Part shown: piece after piece, positions 1 through 7,453 of the stretch
Position numbering within the stretch: position 1 is the first letter of the stretch
Layout of the letters: every line of letters starts with the position of its first letter
From: Flavobacteriaceae bacterium UBA7433
GTDB lineage: Bacteria; Bacteroidota; Bacteroidia; Flavobacteriales; Flavobacteriaceae
Assembly (NCBI GenBank): GCA_002477565.1
Contig: DLQL01000021.1
Coordinates: forward strand, 2,391-15,482
Direction: 5' to 3'
Length of the DNA stretch: 13,092 nucleotides
The notes under the pieces: model-generated
The model's database searches: none
What the model was told of the DNA's origin: nothing
Seen by the model: only the letters and a program-made list of their open reading frames with translations
Made by a program: the position numbers and the translations under genes

Positions 1-2489
1 TCCAACAAAAATTCGGCTGTGTTAAAATCTGAATACATCGGGTGGTTTTTAAAGGCCTCGACGTCCAATTCATCAGAACTATTGACCAGAGAAACGTCGA
101 CGTGTAGCGGCTGTACTTTTTGATCGGCTAAGAGTCCTTTGGACACAAAAGTGTTGGTCCCTTCTAAGCGGTACACAAAAGCACTGGTTCCTAGAATCAT
201 CCCTTGGTTGATGAGTTTTTTTGCAAATTCTTCTACGGGGAGGTGTCCGCGATCAAACAGGAATTTTTGCCAAAAACGCGCGTACAAAAGATGTCCTGTC
301 GCATGTTCGGAACCGCCGATATACAAATCGACTTCTCTCCAGTACTCTGCAGCTTCTTTGCTTACAAATGCACCCTCATTGGTCGGATCCATATAGCGGT
401 TGAAATACCAGGAACTCCCTGCCCAACCCGGCATCGTATTGAGTTCTAGAGGGTACACGGTTTTGTTTTTTAACTTTTCGTTGGAAACCACTTTTTTATT
501 TCGGGAATCCCATGCCCATTCGGTTGCATTGCCCAAAGGCGGTTTGCCCTCTTTGGTGGGCAGGTACTTTTCTACCTCTGGCAAAACGATGGGCAAATGC
601 GCAGTGTCGATTGTTTGAGGAAGTCCATTTTTGTAATAGATAGGAAAAGGCTCTCCCCAATAGCGTTGACGGCTAAATACGGCATCTCGCAAACGGTAAT
701 TTATTTTTCCACTTCCAAATCCGCGTTTTTCCAATTCAAAAATGGCCAATTTGCTCGCTTTGTTTACCTTCAAATCGTTTAAAAAATCTGAATTGGCAAT
801 GACCGCATCTTTTTCTGCATAAGCCCCTTCAGAAACGTCTACATCTTTAAAGATATTTTTGATGACTATCTTAAAATGCTTTGCAAAATCCCAGTCTCTT
901 TGGTCTCCACAAGGGACCGCCATGACCGCTCCAGTTCCGTAGCTTGCCAACACGTAATCTCCAATCCAAATCGGAATTTTATCCCCGGTCAACGGATGGA
1001 TCGCATAGGCTCCTGTAAACACTCCTGAAATGGTTTTTACATCGGCCATTCGTTCGCGTTCACTGCGTTTGGCAGTGGCTTTGACATATGCTTCCACTGC
1101 TTGTTTTTGAGACGCTGTGGTAATTTTTGCCACCAAGTCGTGTTCGGGTGCCAAAGTCATAAAGGTGACCCCAAAAATGGTATCAGGCCGTGTGGTAAAG
1201 ACCTCTATTTCGGGTGTTTCTGTGGAAGCATCAACTGTCTTGTCGACAGCTACTGTTTTTGGAAATTGCAAAGCGGTTTCGATGTGCAGCAACACATCTG
1301 CTACATTTTTTTCAATGTCCTTGGATGTAATATACAGCACTTGAAACCCTTCTTTTTCAAAATAGTCTTTGCGTTGTGCTTGGGTGTCTTTTCCTGAAAA
1401 TTCAACAACGGTTTGTTTTGCAAGACAGACAAAATCGACTTGATAATTGCCAAGCGTATAGTTGGCTCTAAATTTAGAAGCTGCTTTTTTCTTTTTCAGA
1501 CGCGCCCATAGCAAAGCGGATGCTTTGGTCGGATTGGCTCTTTTCTCTTTGAGTGCTTCCAATTCTTTGAAAGACATTTTGGAGGTCTTGCCTTCCGCTT
1601 GTGTTGGCAAAAGCACTTGAAAACGGACACTAGCTCCCTGAGAACGCCCAATCCAATTGGTTTGTGCATCTTTTAAAGACTGTGGCCAATCAATATTTTG
1701 AAGTCCGTCCAACAAGCGTTGTGCATAGGCTGAAATGCGCATGCTCCATTGGGTCATTTTTTTGCGAATTACCGGGTGCCCTCCTCTTTCAGAAAGCCCG
1801 TTGATAATTTCGTCGTTTGCCAAAACCGTACCTAATTCAGGACACCAATTGACCTCTGTCTCTGACAAATAGGTCAAACGGTACTGCAACAAAATGGATT
1901 CTTGCTGTTCTTTGGGATAGCCTTTCCATTGTTCGGCTGTAAAAACAGTGATGTCTTCATCAGCAACAGCGCGAACCGCTGCATTTCCAGCTTTCTTAAA
2001 TTTGGAAACCAGTGTTTTGATGTCCTCGGCTTTGTCAGTGTCTTTGTTGTACCAAGAGTCAAAAAGTTGGATAAAAATCCATTGGGTCCATTTGTAGTAC
2101 TCAGGATTTGATGTGCGCACTTCGCGTGACCAATCGAAAGAAAAGCCGATTTTGTCGAGTTGTCTTCTGTAGGTAGCAATATTAGCTTCCGTAGTCAATG
2201 CGGGGTGCTGTCCGGTTTGTATGGCGTATTGCTCGGCTGGCAATCCAAATGAATCGTAGCCTTGTGGATGCAATACGTTGAAGCCTTGGTGGCGTTTGTA
2301 ACGTGCATAGATGTCCGAAGCGATGTAGCCCAATGGGTGTCCTACATGCAAGCCTGCTCCTGAAGGATAGGGGAACATGTCCAAAACATAGTACTTGGGG
2401 AGGGTACTGCCATCGACGGCTTTGAATGTTTGGTTGTCTGCCCAGTATTTTTGCCATTTGGCTTCGATCTCATTGAAATTGTATTCCAT
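1..2489 (-). CDS. leuS: Leucyl-tRNA synthetase with a nuclease-fold insertion in the editing domain (C-terminal part cut by window edge)
   Basis: Class I aminoacyl-tRNA synthetase that charges tRNA-Leu in the cytoplasm and hydrolyses mischarged products in its CP1 domain. The frame stays open for 829 codons to the window edge. Visible landmarks are HVGH (residues 48-51, the HIGH motif), HPQGYDSFGLPAE, zinc-region/CP1 entry NWCPELGTVLANDE, NWIGRSQG, the editing threonine-rich motif TTRPDTIFGVT (about 432-442) and GTGAVMAVPCGDQRD (518-532, with the editing Asp D532), then the synthetic core including GSEHATGHLLYARFW. KMSKS and the anticodon-binding domain lie beyond the left edge. Residues about 293-427 are an extra DUF559-like domain, annotated separately. 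The start is taken at MEYNFNEIE; an in-frame ATG two codons upstream (2495) is equally possible, and neither has a Shine-Dalgarno sequence. The synthetase identity is certain. Confidence 0.97.
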   Translation of the reverse strand, partial: MEYNFNEIEAKWQKYWADNQTFKAVDGSTLPKYYVLDMFPYPSGAGLHVGHPLGYIASDIYARYKRHQGFNVLHPQGYDSFGLPAEQYAIQTGQHPALTTEANIATYRRQLDKIGFSFDWSREVRTSNPEYYKWTQWIFIQLFDSWYNKDTDKAEDIKTLVSKFKKAGNAAVRAVADEDITVFTAEQWKGYPKEQQESILLQYRLTYLSETEVNWCPELGTVLANDEIINGLSERGGHPVIRKKMTQWSMRISAYAQRLLDGLQNIDWPQSLKDAQTNWIGRSQGASVRFQVLLPTQAEGKTSKMSFKELEALKEKRANPTKASALLWARLKKKKAASKFRANYTLGNYQVDFVCLAKQTVVEFSGKDTQAQRKDYFEKEGFQVLYITSKDIEKNVADVLLHIETALQFPKTVAVDKTVDASTETPEIEVFTTRPDTIFGVTFMTLAPEHDLVAKITTASQKQAVEAYVKATAKRSERERMADVKTISGVFTGAYAIHPLTGDKIPIWIGDYVLASYGTGAVMAVPCGDQRDWDFAKHFKIVIKNIFKDVDVSEGAYAEKDAVIANSDFLNDLKVNKASKLAIFELEKRGFGSGKINYRLRDAVFSRQRYWGEPFPIYYKNGLPQTIDTAHLPIVLPEVEKYLPTKEGKPPLGNATEWAWDSRNKKVVSNEKLKNKTVYPLELNTMPGWAGSSWYFNRYMDPTNEGAFVSKEAAEYWREVDLYIGGSEHATGHLLYARFWQKFLFDRGHLPVEEFAKKLINQGMILGTSAFVYRLEGTNTFVSKGLLADQKVQPLHVDVSLVNSSDELDVEAFKNHPMYSDFNTAEFLL
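1209..1613 (-). other. DUF559 / Vsr-like endonuclease-fold domain inserted in the LeuRS CP1 editing domain
   Basis: LeuRS residues about 293-427 sit between VRFQV and the editing motif FTTRPDT, where ordinary bacterial LeuRS has only a short connection. The core (about 308-407) follows the DUF559 pattern: an NPTKASALLW helix (normally T-x-A-E-x-x-L-W), KFRANYTLGNY (normally KFRRQ-x-x-hydrophobic-G-x-Y), QVDFVC (D352), VVEFSG (E363; normally E-hydrophobic-D-G followed by His), QRKDYFEKEGFQVLYI, then KDIEKNVADVLLHI. A lysine/glutamate-rich linker precedes it and a Val/Thr/Asp/Glu-rich linker follows. Of the usual acidic set, D352 and E363 remain. The helix Glu is Ser (S324), the DG Asp is Ser (S365) and the following His is absent, so nuclease activity is doubtful. 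The fold assignment is by recalled motif pattern, not by a search. Confidence 0.85.
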
Positions 2490-2504
2490 TTGCATGCTAA
2501 AAGG

Positions 2505-2524
2505 GGTTTTGAATTCTCAAAACC
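2505..2524 (-). promoter_or_regulatory. Hairpin in the leuS 5' leader
   Basis: A perfect inverted repeat, GGTTTTGA - 4 nt - TCAAAACC, lies about 15 nt upstream of the chosen leuS start codon and downstream of the predicted promoter, so it would be in the mRNA leader. Its closeness to the start suggests an effect on translation initiation or mRNA stability. I do not recognise it as a known riboswitch, and it is too short for a T-box. Confidence 0.4.
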
Positions 2525-2543
2525 ACGTGTTTTTGTTGAGAAG

Positions 2544-2574
2544 CAAAAGTACTGTTCTTAAGTGAGAGTTGAAA
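2544..2574 (-). promoter_or_regulatory. Predicted Bacteroidota-type promoter of leuS
   Basis: Read on the minus strand, TTTC (2574-2571), a 19-nt spacer and TACTTTTG (2551-2544) match the Bacteroidota consensus TTTG-N19-TAnnTTTG. The -7 element is perfect and the -33 element has one mismatch. It would give a leader of roughly 40-50 nt, so leuS can be transcribed independently of the sulP gene upstream. Confidence 0.6.
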
Positions 2575-2655
2575 GTTTGCTCGATGAAAAGTTCTGGGGC
2601 ACTGCGCAGCATCCAACCAAAAAAGAAGCGCTAAAAAAAAGGGATGTGTGAGGAA

Positions 2656-4377
2656 TCAGTTGTTGGATTGTTCTATGTAAGAAGACAATTTCTTCTGGCT
2701 TTCTCGGTTACCGGTCTCGTAAAAATCGAGCGCACCTTGGTTGCTCATAAAACAATTTTCAATGCCTATTTTGGAAATGATTCCGGCTTTGGTCATCGCA
2801 TCTCTGACAGGCCCTTTGATATTCGTAAAATGAATTTGGATGCCTTTTAGCGCATAGTAATCAATGCGTTCGTTCCACATAGCCGCCCCCGTACTGTCCA
2901 AGCCGTTGATGCATTCGCCATCGATGACGATCAGCTTTAAATCTGTCCCTTTTTCTTTGGACAAGAGGTCCAACTGTTCTCTAAAATAGTTGGTGTTTGC
3001 AAAATACAGATGTGAATCAAACCTGAGAATCAGTACCTCTTTGTGCACCTCAACGTCTTTGAAGCGTTCGCTGTTTCTAAAAAAATTGGTGTTTGGAATG
3101 CGTCCCAAAACAGCAATATGGGGCTTGGAGGTCCTAAAAATAACCATGAGCAAGGAGAGGCCTACCCCTACTCCGATTCCTTCTTTGATTCCAAGAAAGA
3201 GGGTCCCTAGAAAGGTGACCAACAACATCCAAAAATCAATCTTGTTGATTTTCCACAATCGCAGGGCTTCTTTGACATCTATCAACCCAACGATGGACAA
3301 AATGATGATTGCGGCCAATACGGTTTTCGGCAAGTAGTAAAATACAGGGGTGAAAAACAGCAAAATCAGGGCGACCACCCCTACCGAAAAGAAGGCTGTC
3401 AAATTTGTTTGTGCTCCTGAATTCTTGTTGATGGAGGATCTGGAAAAACTGGAAGCCGCTGGATAGGCCTTGAAAAAAGAACCCAACAGGTTCGCAAAAC
3501 CCAAGGCAATCAATTCCTGGTTGGCATTAATGGACACTGGATCTTTGGGGCTTTCAAAAGATTTTCCGATGGAGACAGTTTCCAAAAACCCAATCATGGC
3601 AAGGGTCAAGGCGATGGGTAAGATTTCCGAAATTTGAGAAAGCGCTATGTTTGGCAAGCCAAAAGCAGGCAAACCCCTCGGAATTTCTTTGACGATGGCG
3701 ACATCTGCAAACCAACCATTGGCATACTTCATGAGAACAATGCCTAAAAACACCACAAAAAGAGGAGAGGGAATGTTTTTGTTTATTTTTTTTAAGAGCA
3801 ACATCAAAAGGATGGCAGTAGCTCCGATTGCAAAAGTTGGAAGGTGGATCTCAGAGAGGTGTTGAAAAAAGAGGAGCAGCAATTCGAAAATTCGATTGCT
3901 CCGCGGGATGGAAATCCCAAAAAAATTTCGAAGCTGACTGAGTGCAATGATGATGGCTGCTGCCGAAATAAAACCACTGATAACGGGTTTGGACAAGAAA
4001 TTGATGACAAATCCGAGTTTAAAAAATCCCATAAGCAGCTGCAAAACACCTACGGCACATGCCAAAGTAAGTGCGATGGCAATGCTGTTTTCTGGACCTG
4101 TCACCGACAGACTTGCGATGGCAGCCGCTACAATCAAAGAGTCTGTCGCAACAGGTCCAATGGCAATCTTTGATGAAGTTCCCAAGACCGCATAGACCAA
4201 CTGGGGCAGCAAGGCTGTATAGAGTCCATAAATCGGTGGCAATCCGGCAATCAAGGCATAGGCAATTCCTTGAGGAATCAGCACGATTCCTACAATCGTT
4301 CCTGCGATGGCGTCCTTTCGTATGGAACGCTTTGTAAGCTTCGGGAACCATTGTAAAATGGGAAGGTGTTTTTTCAT
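2656..4377 (-). CDS. SulP-family (SLC26-like) anion transporter with STAS domain
   Basis: Inner-membrane anion transporter of the SulP family, 573 residues, close to the usual family length. The transport domain (about 20-430) carries family signatures: IPQGIAYALIAGLPPIYGLY (34-53), a helix series rich in Leu/Ile/Val, and KAYPAASSFSRSSINKNSGA (about 303-322), the conserved region before the late helices. The C-terminal cytoplasmic STAS domain spans about 440-553 with the typical VIDGECINGLDSTGAAMW segment (484-501). Substrate cannot be read from sequence: sulfate, bicarbonate and dicarboxylates are all known in this family. No carbonic anhydrase or sulfur-assimilation gene is adjacent to help. 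The gene begins 14 nt after ruvB, so it is probably co-transcribed with it. The ATG is preceded by an A-rich stretch rather than a Shine-Dalgarno sequence. Confidence 0.93.
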   Translation of the reverse strand: MKKHLPILQWFPKLTKRSIRKDAIAGTIVGIVLIPQGIAYALIAGLPPIYGLYTALLPQLVYAVLGTSSKIAIGPVATDSLIVAAAIASLSVTGPENSIAIALTLACAVGVLQLLMGFFKLGFVINFLSKPVISGFISAAAIIIALSQLRNFFGISIPRSNRIFELLLLFFQHLSEIHLPTFAIGATAILLMLLLKKINKNIPSPLFVVFLGIVLMKYANGWFADVAIVKEIPRGLPAFGLPNIALSQISEILPIALTLAMIGFLETVSIGKSFESPKDPVSINANQELIALGFANLLGSFFKAYPAASSFSRSSINKNSGAQTNLTAFFSVGVVALILLFFTPVFYYLPKTVLAAIIILSIVGLIDVKEALRLWKINKIDFWMLLVTFLGTLFLGIKEGIGVGVGLSLLMVIFRTSKPHIAVLGRIPNTNFFRNSERFKDVEVHKEVLILRFDSHLYFANTNYFREQLDLLSKEKGTDLKLIVIDGECINGLDSTGAAMWNERIDYYALKGIQIHFTNIKGPVRDAMTKAGIISKIGIENCFMSNQGALDFYETGNRESQKKLSSYIEQSNN

Positions 4378-4391
4378 TTTAAAATCGTTGT

Positions 4392-5414
4392 TTAAAACAA
4401 TTCTGCTTGATTTTTTCCTGGGGTCTTGCCCAAGTGTTTGTAGGCCAATTCTGTCACTTCTCTCCCTCTGGGTGTGCGCATGATAAATCCTTGTTGGATC
4501 AAGAAAGGTTCGTAGACCTCTTCAAGAGTTTCCGAATTTTCACTGACCGCTGTGGCCAATGTTGAAATCCCTACAGGACCGCCTTTGAATTTGTCGATGA
4601 TGGTGGTCAAAATTTTATTGTCCATTTCGTCCAATCCATGTGCATCTACATGCAAGGCTTCCAAACCGTATTTGGCAATTTCGATGGTGATGGAGCCGTT
4701 TCCTTTGATTTCAGCAAAATCACGTACCCGACGCAACAAGGCATTTGCAATTCTTGGTGTCCCCCGGCTTCTTCCCGCTATTTCGATGGCCGCTTCCATG
4801 GAAATGGGTGTTTTTAAGATGGAGGCACTTCGCTGTACAATGGTGGTCAGCAAATCGGTTTTGTAGTATTCCAAACGGCTGCTGATACCAAAACGCGCAC
4901 GCATCGGAGCAGTCAACATTCCGGAGCGGGTGGTGGCACCAATCAAGGTAAAAGGCTCTAAGTTCAACTGCACAGTACGCGCGTTGGGCCCCGACTCAAT
5001 CATGATGTCGATTTTGTAGTCTTCCATTGCGGAGTAGAGGTATTCTTCTACGACGGGACTCAATCGATGGATTTCATCGATAAACAATACATCGCGTTCG
5101 TCCAAGCCTGTCAAGAGACCCGCAAGGTCGCCCGGCTTGTCCAAAACAGGTCCAGAGGTCACTTTGATCCCGACACTCAATTCGTTTGCCAATATGTTGG
5201 CCAAGGTTGTCTTTCCCAAACCTGGAGGGCCGTGAAACAACGTGTGGTCTAGGGCTTCTCCTCGTCGATTGGCGGCCTCTACAAAAATTTTAAGATTTTC
5301 CAACGCTTGCTCTTGGCCTGTAAAGTCATCGAAAGAAAGCGGACGTAGTTTCTTTTCAACGTCTATTTCTTCTTTAGAAAGATCGGAATTCTCAGGATTT
5401 AAATGTTCGTTCAT
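4392..5414 (-). CDS. ruvB: Holliday junction branch migration DNA helicase RuvB
   Basis: ATP-driven hexameric motor that works with RuvA, and RuvC for resolution, to move Holliday junctions during recombinational repair in the cytoplasm. The 340-residue length is normal. An AAA+ large domain carries Walker A GPPGLGKT (62-69), Walker B VLFIDE (109-114), the sensor-1 region GATTRSG (159-165) and the arginine-finger segment MRARFG (171-176). The small domain follows with sensor-2 GTPRIAN (218-224), and a C-terminal winged helix ends with RTPRGR (313-318), the DNA-contacting motif. The first about 20 residues are acidic and variable. No ruvA or ruvC is nearby. It lies downstream of the coxA terminator, so it probably has its own promoter. 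Confidence 0.98.
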   Translation of the reverse strand: MNEHLNPENSDLSKEEIDVEKKLRPLSFDDFTGQEQALENLKIFVEAANRRGEALDHTLFHGPPGLGKTTLANILANELSVGIKVTSGPVLDKPGDLAGLLTGLDERDVLFIDEIHRLSPVVEEYLYSAMEDYKIDIMIESGPNARTVQLNLEPFTLIGATTRSGMLTAPMRARFGISSRLEYYKTDLLTTIVQRSASILKTPISMEAAIEIAGRSRGTPRIANALLRRVRDFAEIKGNGSITIEIAKYGLEALHVDAHGLDEMDNKILTTIIDKFKGGPVGISTLATAVSENSETLEEVYEPFLIQQGFIMRTPRGREVTELAYKHLGKTPGKNQAELF

Positions 5415-5437
5415 ACTACACGCCTGCTTAGGTGTTA

Positions 5438-5445
5438 CGAAGATA
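5438..5445 (-). promoter_or_regulatory. Possible -7 element of a ruvB promoter
   Basis: On the minus strand TATCTTCG matches the Bacteroidota -7 consensus TAnnTTTG at all but one of the six fixed positions. It would start transcription roughly 20-25 nt before the ruvB ATG. No convincing TTTG or TTG -33 element is found at the right spacing, so the call is tentative. A separate promoter is expected because a strong terminator lies upstream. Confidence 0.3.
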
Positions 5446-5545
5446 GGGAAAAAAGAGATTGTCGGATGTGTTGTAAGAAATTTAGTTGGCCTTCCAAAAG
5501 GCTTTTCTTGGGGTTTCTTTTCTTACATGCCCCGCAATCCAAAAC

Positions 5546-5583
5546 AAAACACCCATCAAGAAAGAATCTCTGATGGGTGTTTT
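5546..5583 (-). terminator. Rho-independent terminator after coxA
   Basis: A perfect 13-bp inverted repeat (AAAACACCCATCA and its complement) with a 12-nt loop starts about 29 nt after the coxA stop codon. On the minus strand the stem is followed by TTTTGTTTT. Because the stem ends in A-T pairs on both sides, it could act in either direction, but no gene converges on it from the left. It marks the 3' end of the act-cox operon. Confidence 0.85.
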
Positions 5584-5611
5584 GGCTTGTTGATTTTGGA
5601 ACTAAGGAAAT

Positions 5612-7363
5612 TTAAGACTCCTCTTCCCCTTCTTTTAAGGGGACATTTTGAGGGACAAAATCTTCTTCGTAACCCGGCTTGCTGTAATCGTATGCCCAGC
5701 GTTCTACAGAAGGTATTTTTCCAGGCCAGTTGCCGTGGATTGCTTCTACAGGCGTGGTCCATTCCAAAGTCGTAGAATTCCATGGGTTTTGGGTCGCTTT
5801 TTTTCCTCTGTAAATACTGAGGAAGAAGTTGATCAAGAAAATAATTTGTGCCAAACCTCCAAGGATGGCGAACAAAGTGATTACAATATTTACATCTGCC
5901 AAATCTTCAAAGAGCGGAAATGCGGTGTTTGAATAGTAACGTCTAGGCAATCCTGCCAAACCGATAAAGTGCATTGGGAAAAAGACTCCGTAAGCTGCGA
6001 TTGCAGTGATCCAAAAATGCCAGTAACCCAAGGTCTTGTCCATCATTCTTCCGTACATTTTAGGGAACCAGTGGTAGATTCCTGCGTACATTCCATAAAT
6101 GGCAGAGACGCCCATTACCAAGTGAAAATGAGCGACTACAAAGTAGGTGTCGTGTACGTTGATGTCCAAGGCACTGTCTCCCAAAACTATTCCTGTCAAA
6201 CCTCCAGTGATAAAGGTAGAGACCAAACCAATGGAGAACAACATGGCAGGGTTCATCTGTAAGTTTCCTTTCCACAAAGTGGTGATGTAATTAAAAGCTT
6301 TTACTGCCGACGGAATGGCAATCAACAAGGTGGTAAAGGTAAATACCGACCCCAAGAAAGGATTCATTCCAGAGATAAACATGTGGTGTCCCCAAACGAT
6401 GGTAGACAAAAATGCGATGGCCATGATAGACCCAACCATGGCACGGTAACCAAAAATTGGCTTGCGCGAATTGGTAGCAATGACTTCTGAAGTGATGCCC
6501 AAAGCAGGAAGCAATACGATGTAAACCTCGGGGTGACCCAAGAACCAAAAAAGGTGTTCAAACAAGACGGGGGAGCCCCCTTGGTAATGCAGTACTTCGC
6601 CGCTGATAAAAATATCTGAAAGGTAAAAGGAGGTTCCAAAACTTCGGTCAAAAATCAACAACAAGGCTGCTGACAAGAGTACTGGAAATGAAACCACTCC
6701 GATAATAGCTGTGATGAAAAAGGCCCACATAGTCAAAGGCAACCGCGTCATTTTCATTCCTTTGGTACGCAAATTCAATATGGTGACGATGTAGTTCAAA
6801 GAACCGATCAAAGAAGAGGCAACGAAAATGGCCATGGACACCAACCAAAGTGTCATTCCCAGTCCTGAACCAGGGATGGCTTGTGGCAAGGCGCTCAAAG
6901 GAGGATAGATGGTCCAACCTGCAGAGGCAGGTCCTGCTTCGACAAACAAAGAAATGACCATGACCACACTGGAGATAAAGAACAACCAGTAGGAAATCAT
7001 GTTCATAAAACCAGAAGCCATATCACGGGCTCCAATTTGCAAGGGAATCAATAAGTTACTAAACGTACCACTCAGCCCAGCTGTCAATACAAAAAAGACC
7101 ATGATGGTACCGTGAATGGTCACCAATGCCAAGTACATGTCCGGATCCATTACCCCGTCTGTCTGGTGGTGCCCTAAAAACGCTTCAATGATTGAAAAAG
7201 AACGTTCTGGCCATGCAATTTGCAAACGGAATAACATGGACATAAAAACGCCGATGACCCCCATAATGATTCCTGTAACCAAAAATTGCTTGGAAATCAT
7301 TTTGTGATCTTGACTAAAAATGTATTTGGTAACAAAAGTTTCTTTATGGTGGTGCTCTGACAT
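5612..7363 (-). CDS. coxA: Cytochrome c oxidase subunit I (A-type haem-copper oxidase)
   Basis: Catalytic subunit that reduces oxygen to water and pumps protons across the inner membrane. It has 583 residues and about 12 membrane helices. Metal ligands are all present: haem a His84 (TIHGTIMVFF) and His414, CuB His277 (GHPEVY), His326 and His327 (WGHHMF), and haem a3 His412 (AHFHLVMG). Tyr281 of HPEVY provides the cross-linked Tyr-His pair, and Glu279 in the same motif indicates an A1-type D-channel. Asp114 and Asn121 (D-channel entry) and Lys355 (K-channel) are also kept. H404-D405 in VHDTYF are the subunit I magnesium ligands. The His-rich N-terminus SEHHHKE and Glu-rich C-terminus are variable. 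It is 90 bp downstream of coxB and last in the operon. Confidence 0.98.
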   Translation of the reverse strand: MSEHHHKETFVTKYIFSQDHKMISKQFLVTGIIMGVIGVFMSMLFRLQIAWPERSFSIIEAFLGHHQTDGVMDPDMYLALVTIHGTIMVFFVLTAGLSGTFSNLLIPLQIGARDMASGFMNMISYWLFFISSVVMVISLFVEAGPASAGWTIYPPLSALPQAIPGSGLGMTLWLVSMAIFVASSLIGSLNYIVTILNLRTKGMKMTRLPLTMWAFFITAIIGVVSFPVLLSAALLLIFDRSFGTSFYLSDIFISGEVLHYQGGSPVLFEHLFWFLGHPEVYIVLLPALGITSEVIATNSRKPIFGYRAMVGSIMAIAFLSTIVWGHHMFISGMNPFLGSVFTFTTLLIAIPSAVKAFNYITTLWKGNLQMNPAMLFSIGLVSTFITGGLTGIVLGDSALDINVHDTYFVVAHFHLVMGVSAIYGMYAGIYHWFPKMYGRMMDKTLGYWHFWITAIAAYGVFFPMHFIGLAGLPRRYYSNTAFPLFEDLADVNIVITLFAILGGLAQIIFLINFFLSIYRGKKATQNPWNSTTLEWTTPVEAIHGNWPGKIPSVERWAYDYSKPGYEEDFVPQNVPLKEGEEES

Positions 7364-7453
7364 AATGTATTTTGTTTTAATAGTTCCCTTCTCCTAGATT
7401 GAAAGGCAGTGCAAATTAATTATTTATAACTCTTAAACGGGTTTGATTAACGT

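Noticed and set aside
1209..1613. Intein or homing endonuclease element inside LeuRS
   Set aside because: No intein splice-junction residues or LAGLIDADG/HNH motifs are seen. The domain resembles DUF559 and appears to stay in the mature protein, flanked by charged linkers.
1874..2457. Two adjacent minus-strand open frames of about 90-100 codons within leuS
   Set aside because: They are out of frame with the LeuRS reading frame, which runs without a stop through the region and carries the conserved motifs.
2575..2655. Possible terminator after the SulP gene (T-rich run near AGCGCT and a CTGCGCAG palindrome)
   Set aside because: The stems are 6-8 bp palindromes without a hairpin loop followed by a T-run in the right order. 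No convincing terminator could be drawn.
2990..4337. Several plus-strand open frames of 70-115 codons opposite the transporter gene
   Set aside because: They are antisense to a clear SulP coding sequence, show no recognisable domains and have compositions expected from reading the complementary strand.
5473..5526. Nested inverted repeats (GTAAGAAA...TTTCTTAC around GCCTT...AAGGC) between coxA and ruvB
   Set aside because: The outer stem is A/T-rich with a large loop and the inner stem is only 5 bp. They lie beyond the coxA terminator and upstream of the ruvB -7 element, so they may not be transcribed; chance is likely.
7364..7453. Internal promoter between coxB and coxA
   Set aside because: The best candidate, TTAATTTG, lacks the TA of the -7 consensus and no -33 element is at proper spacing, so read-through from coxB is simpler.
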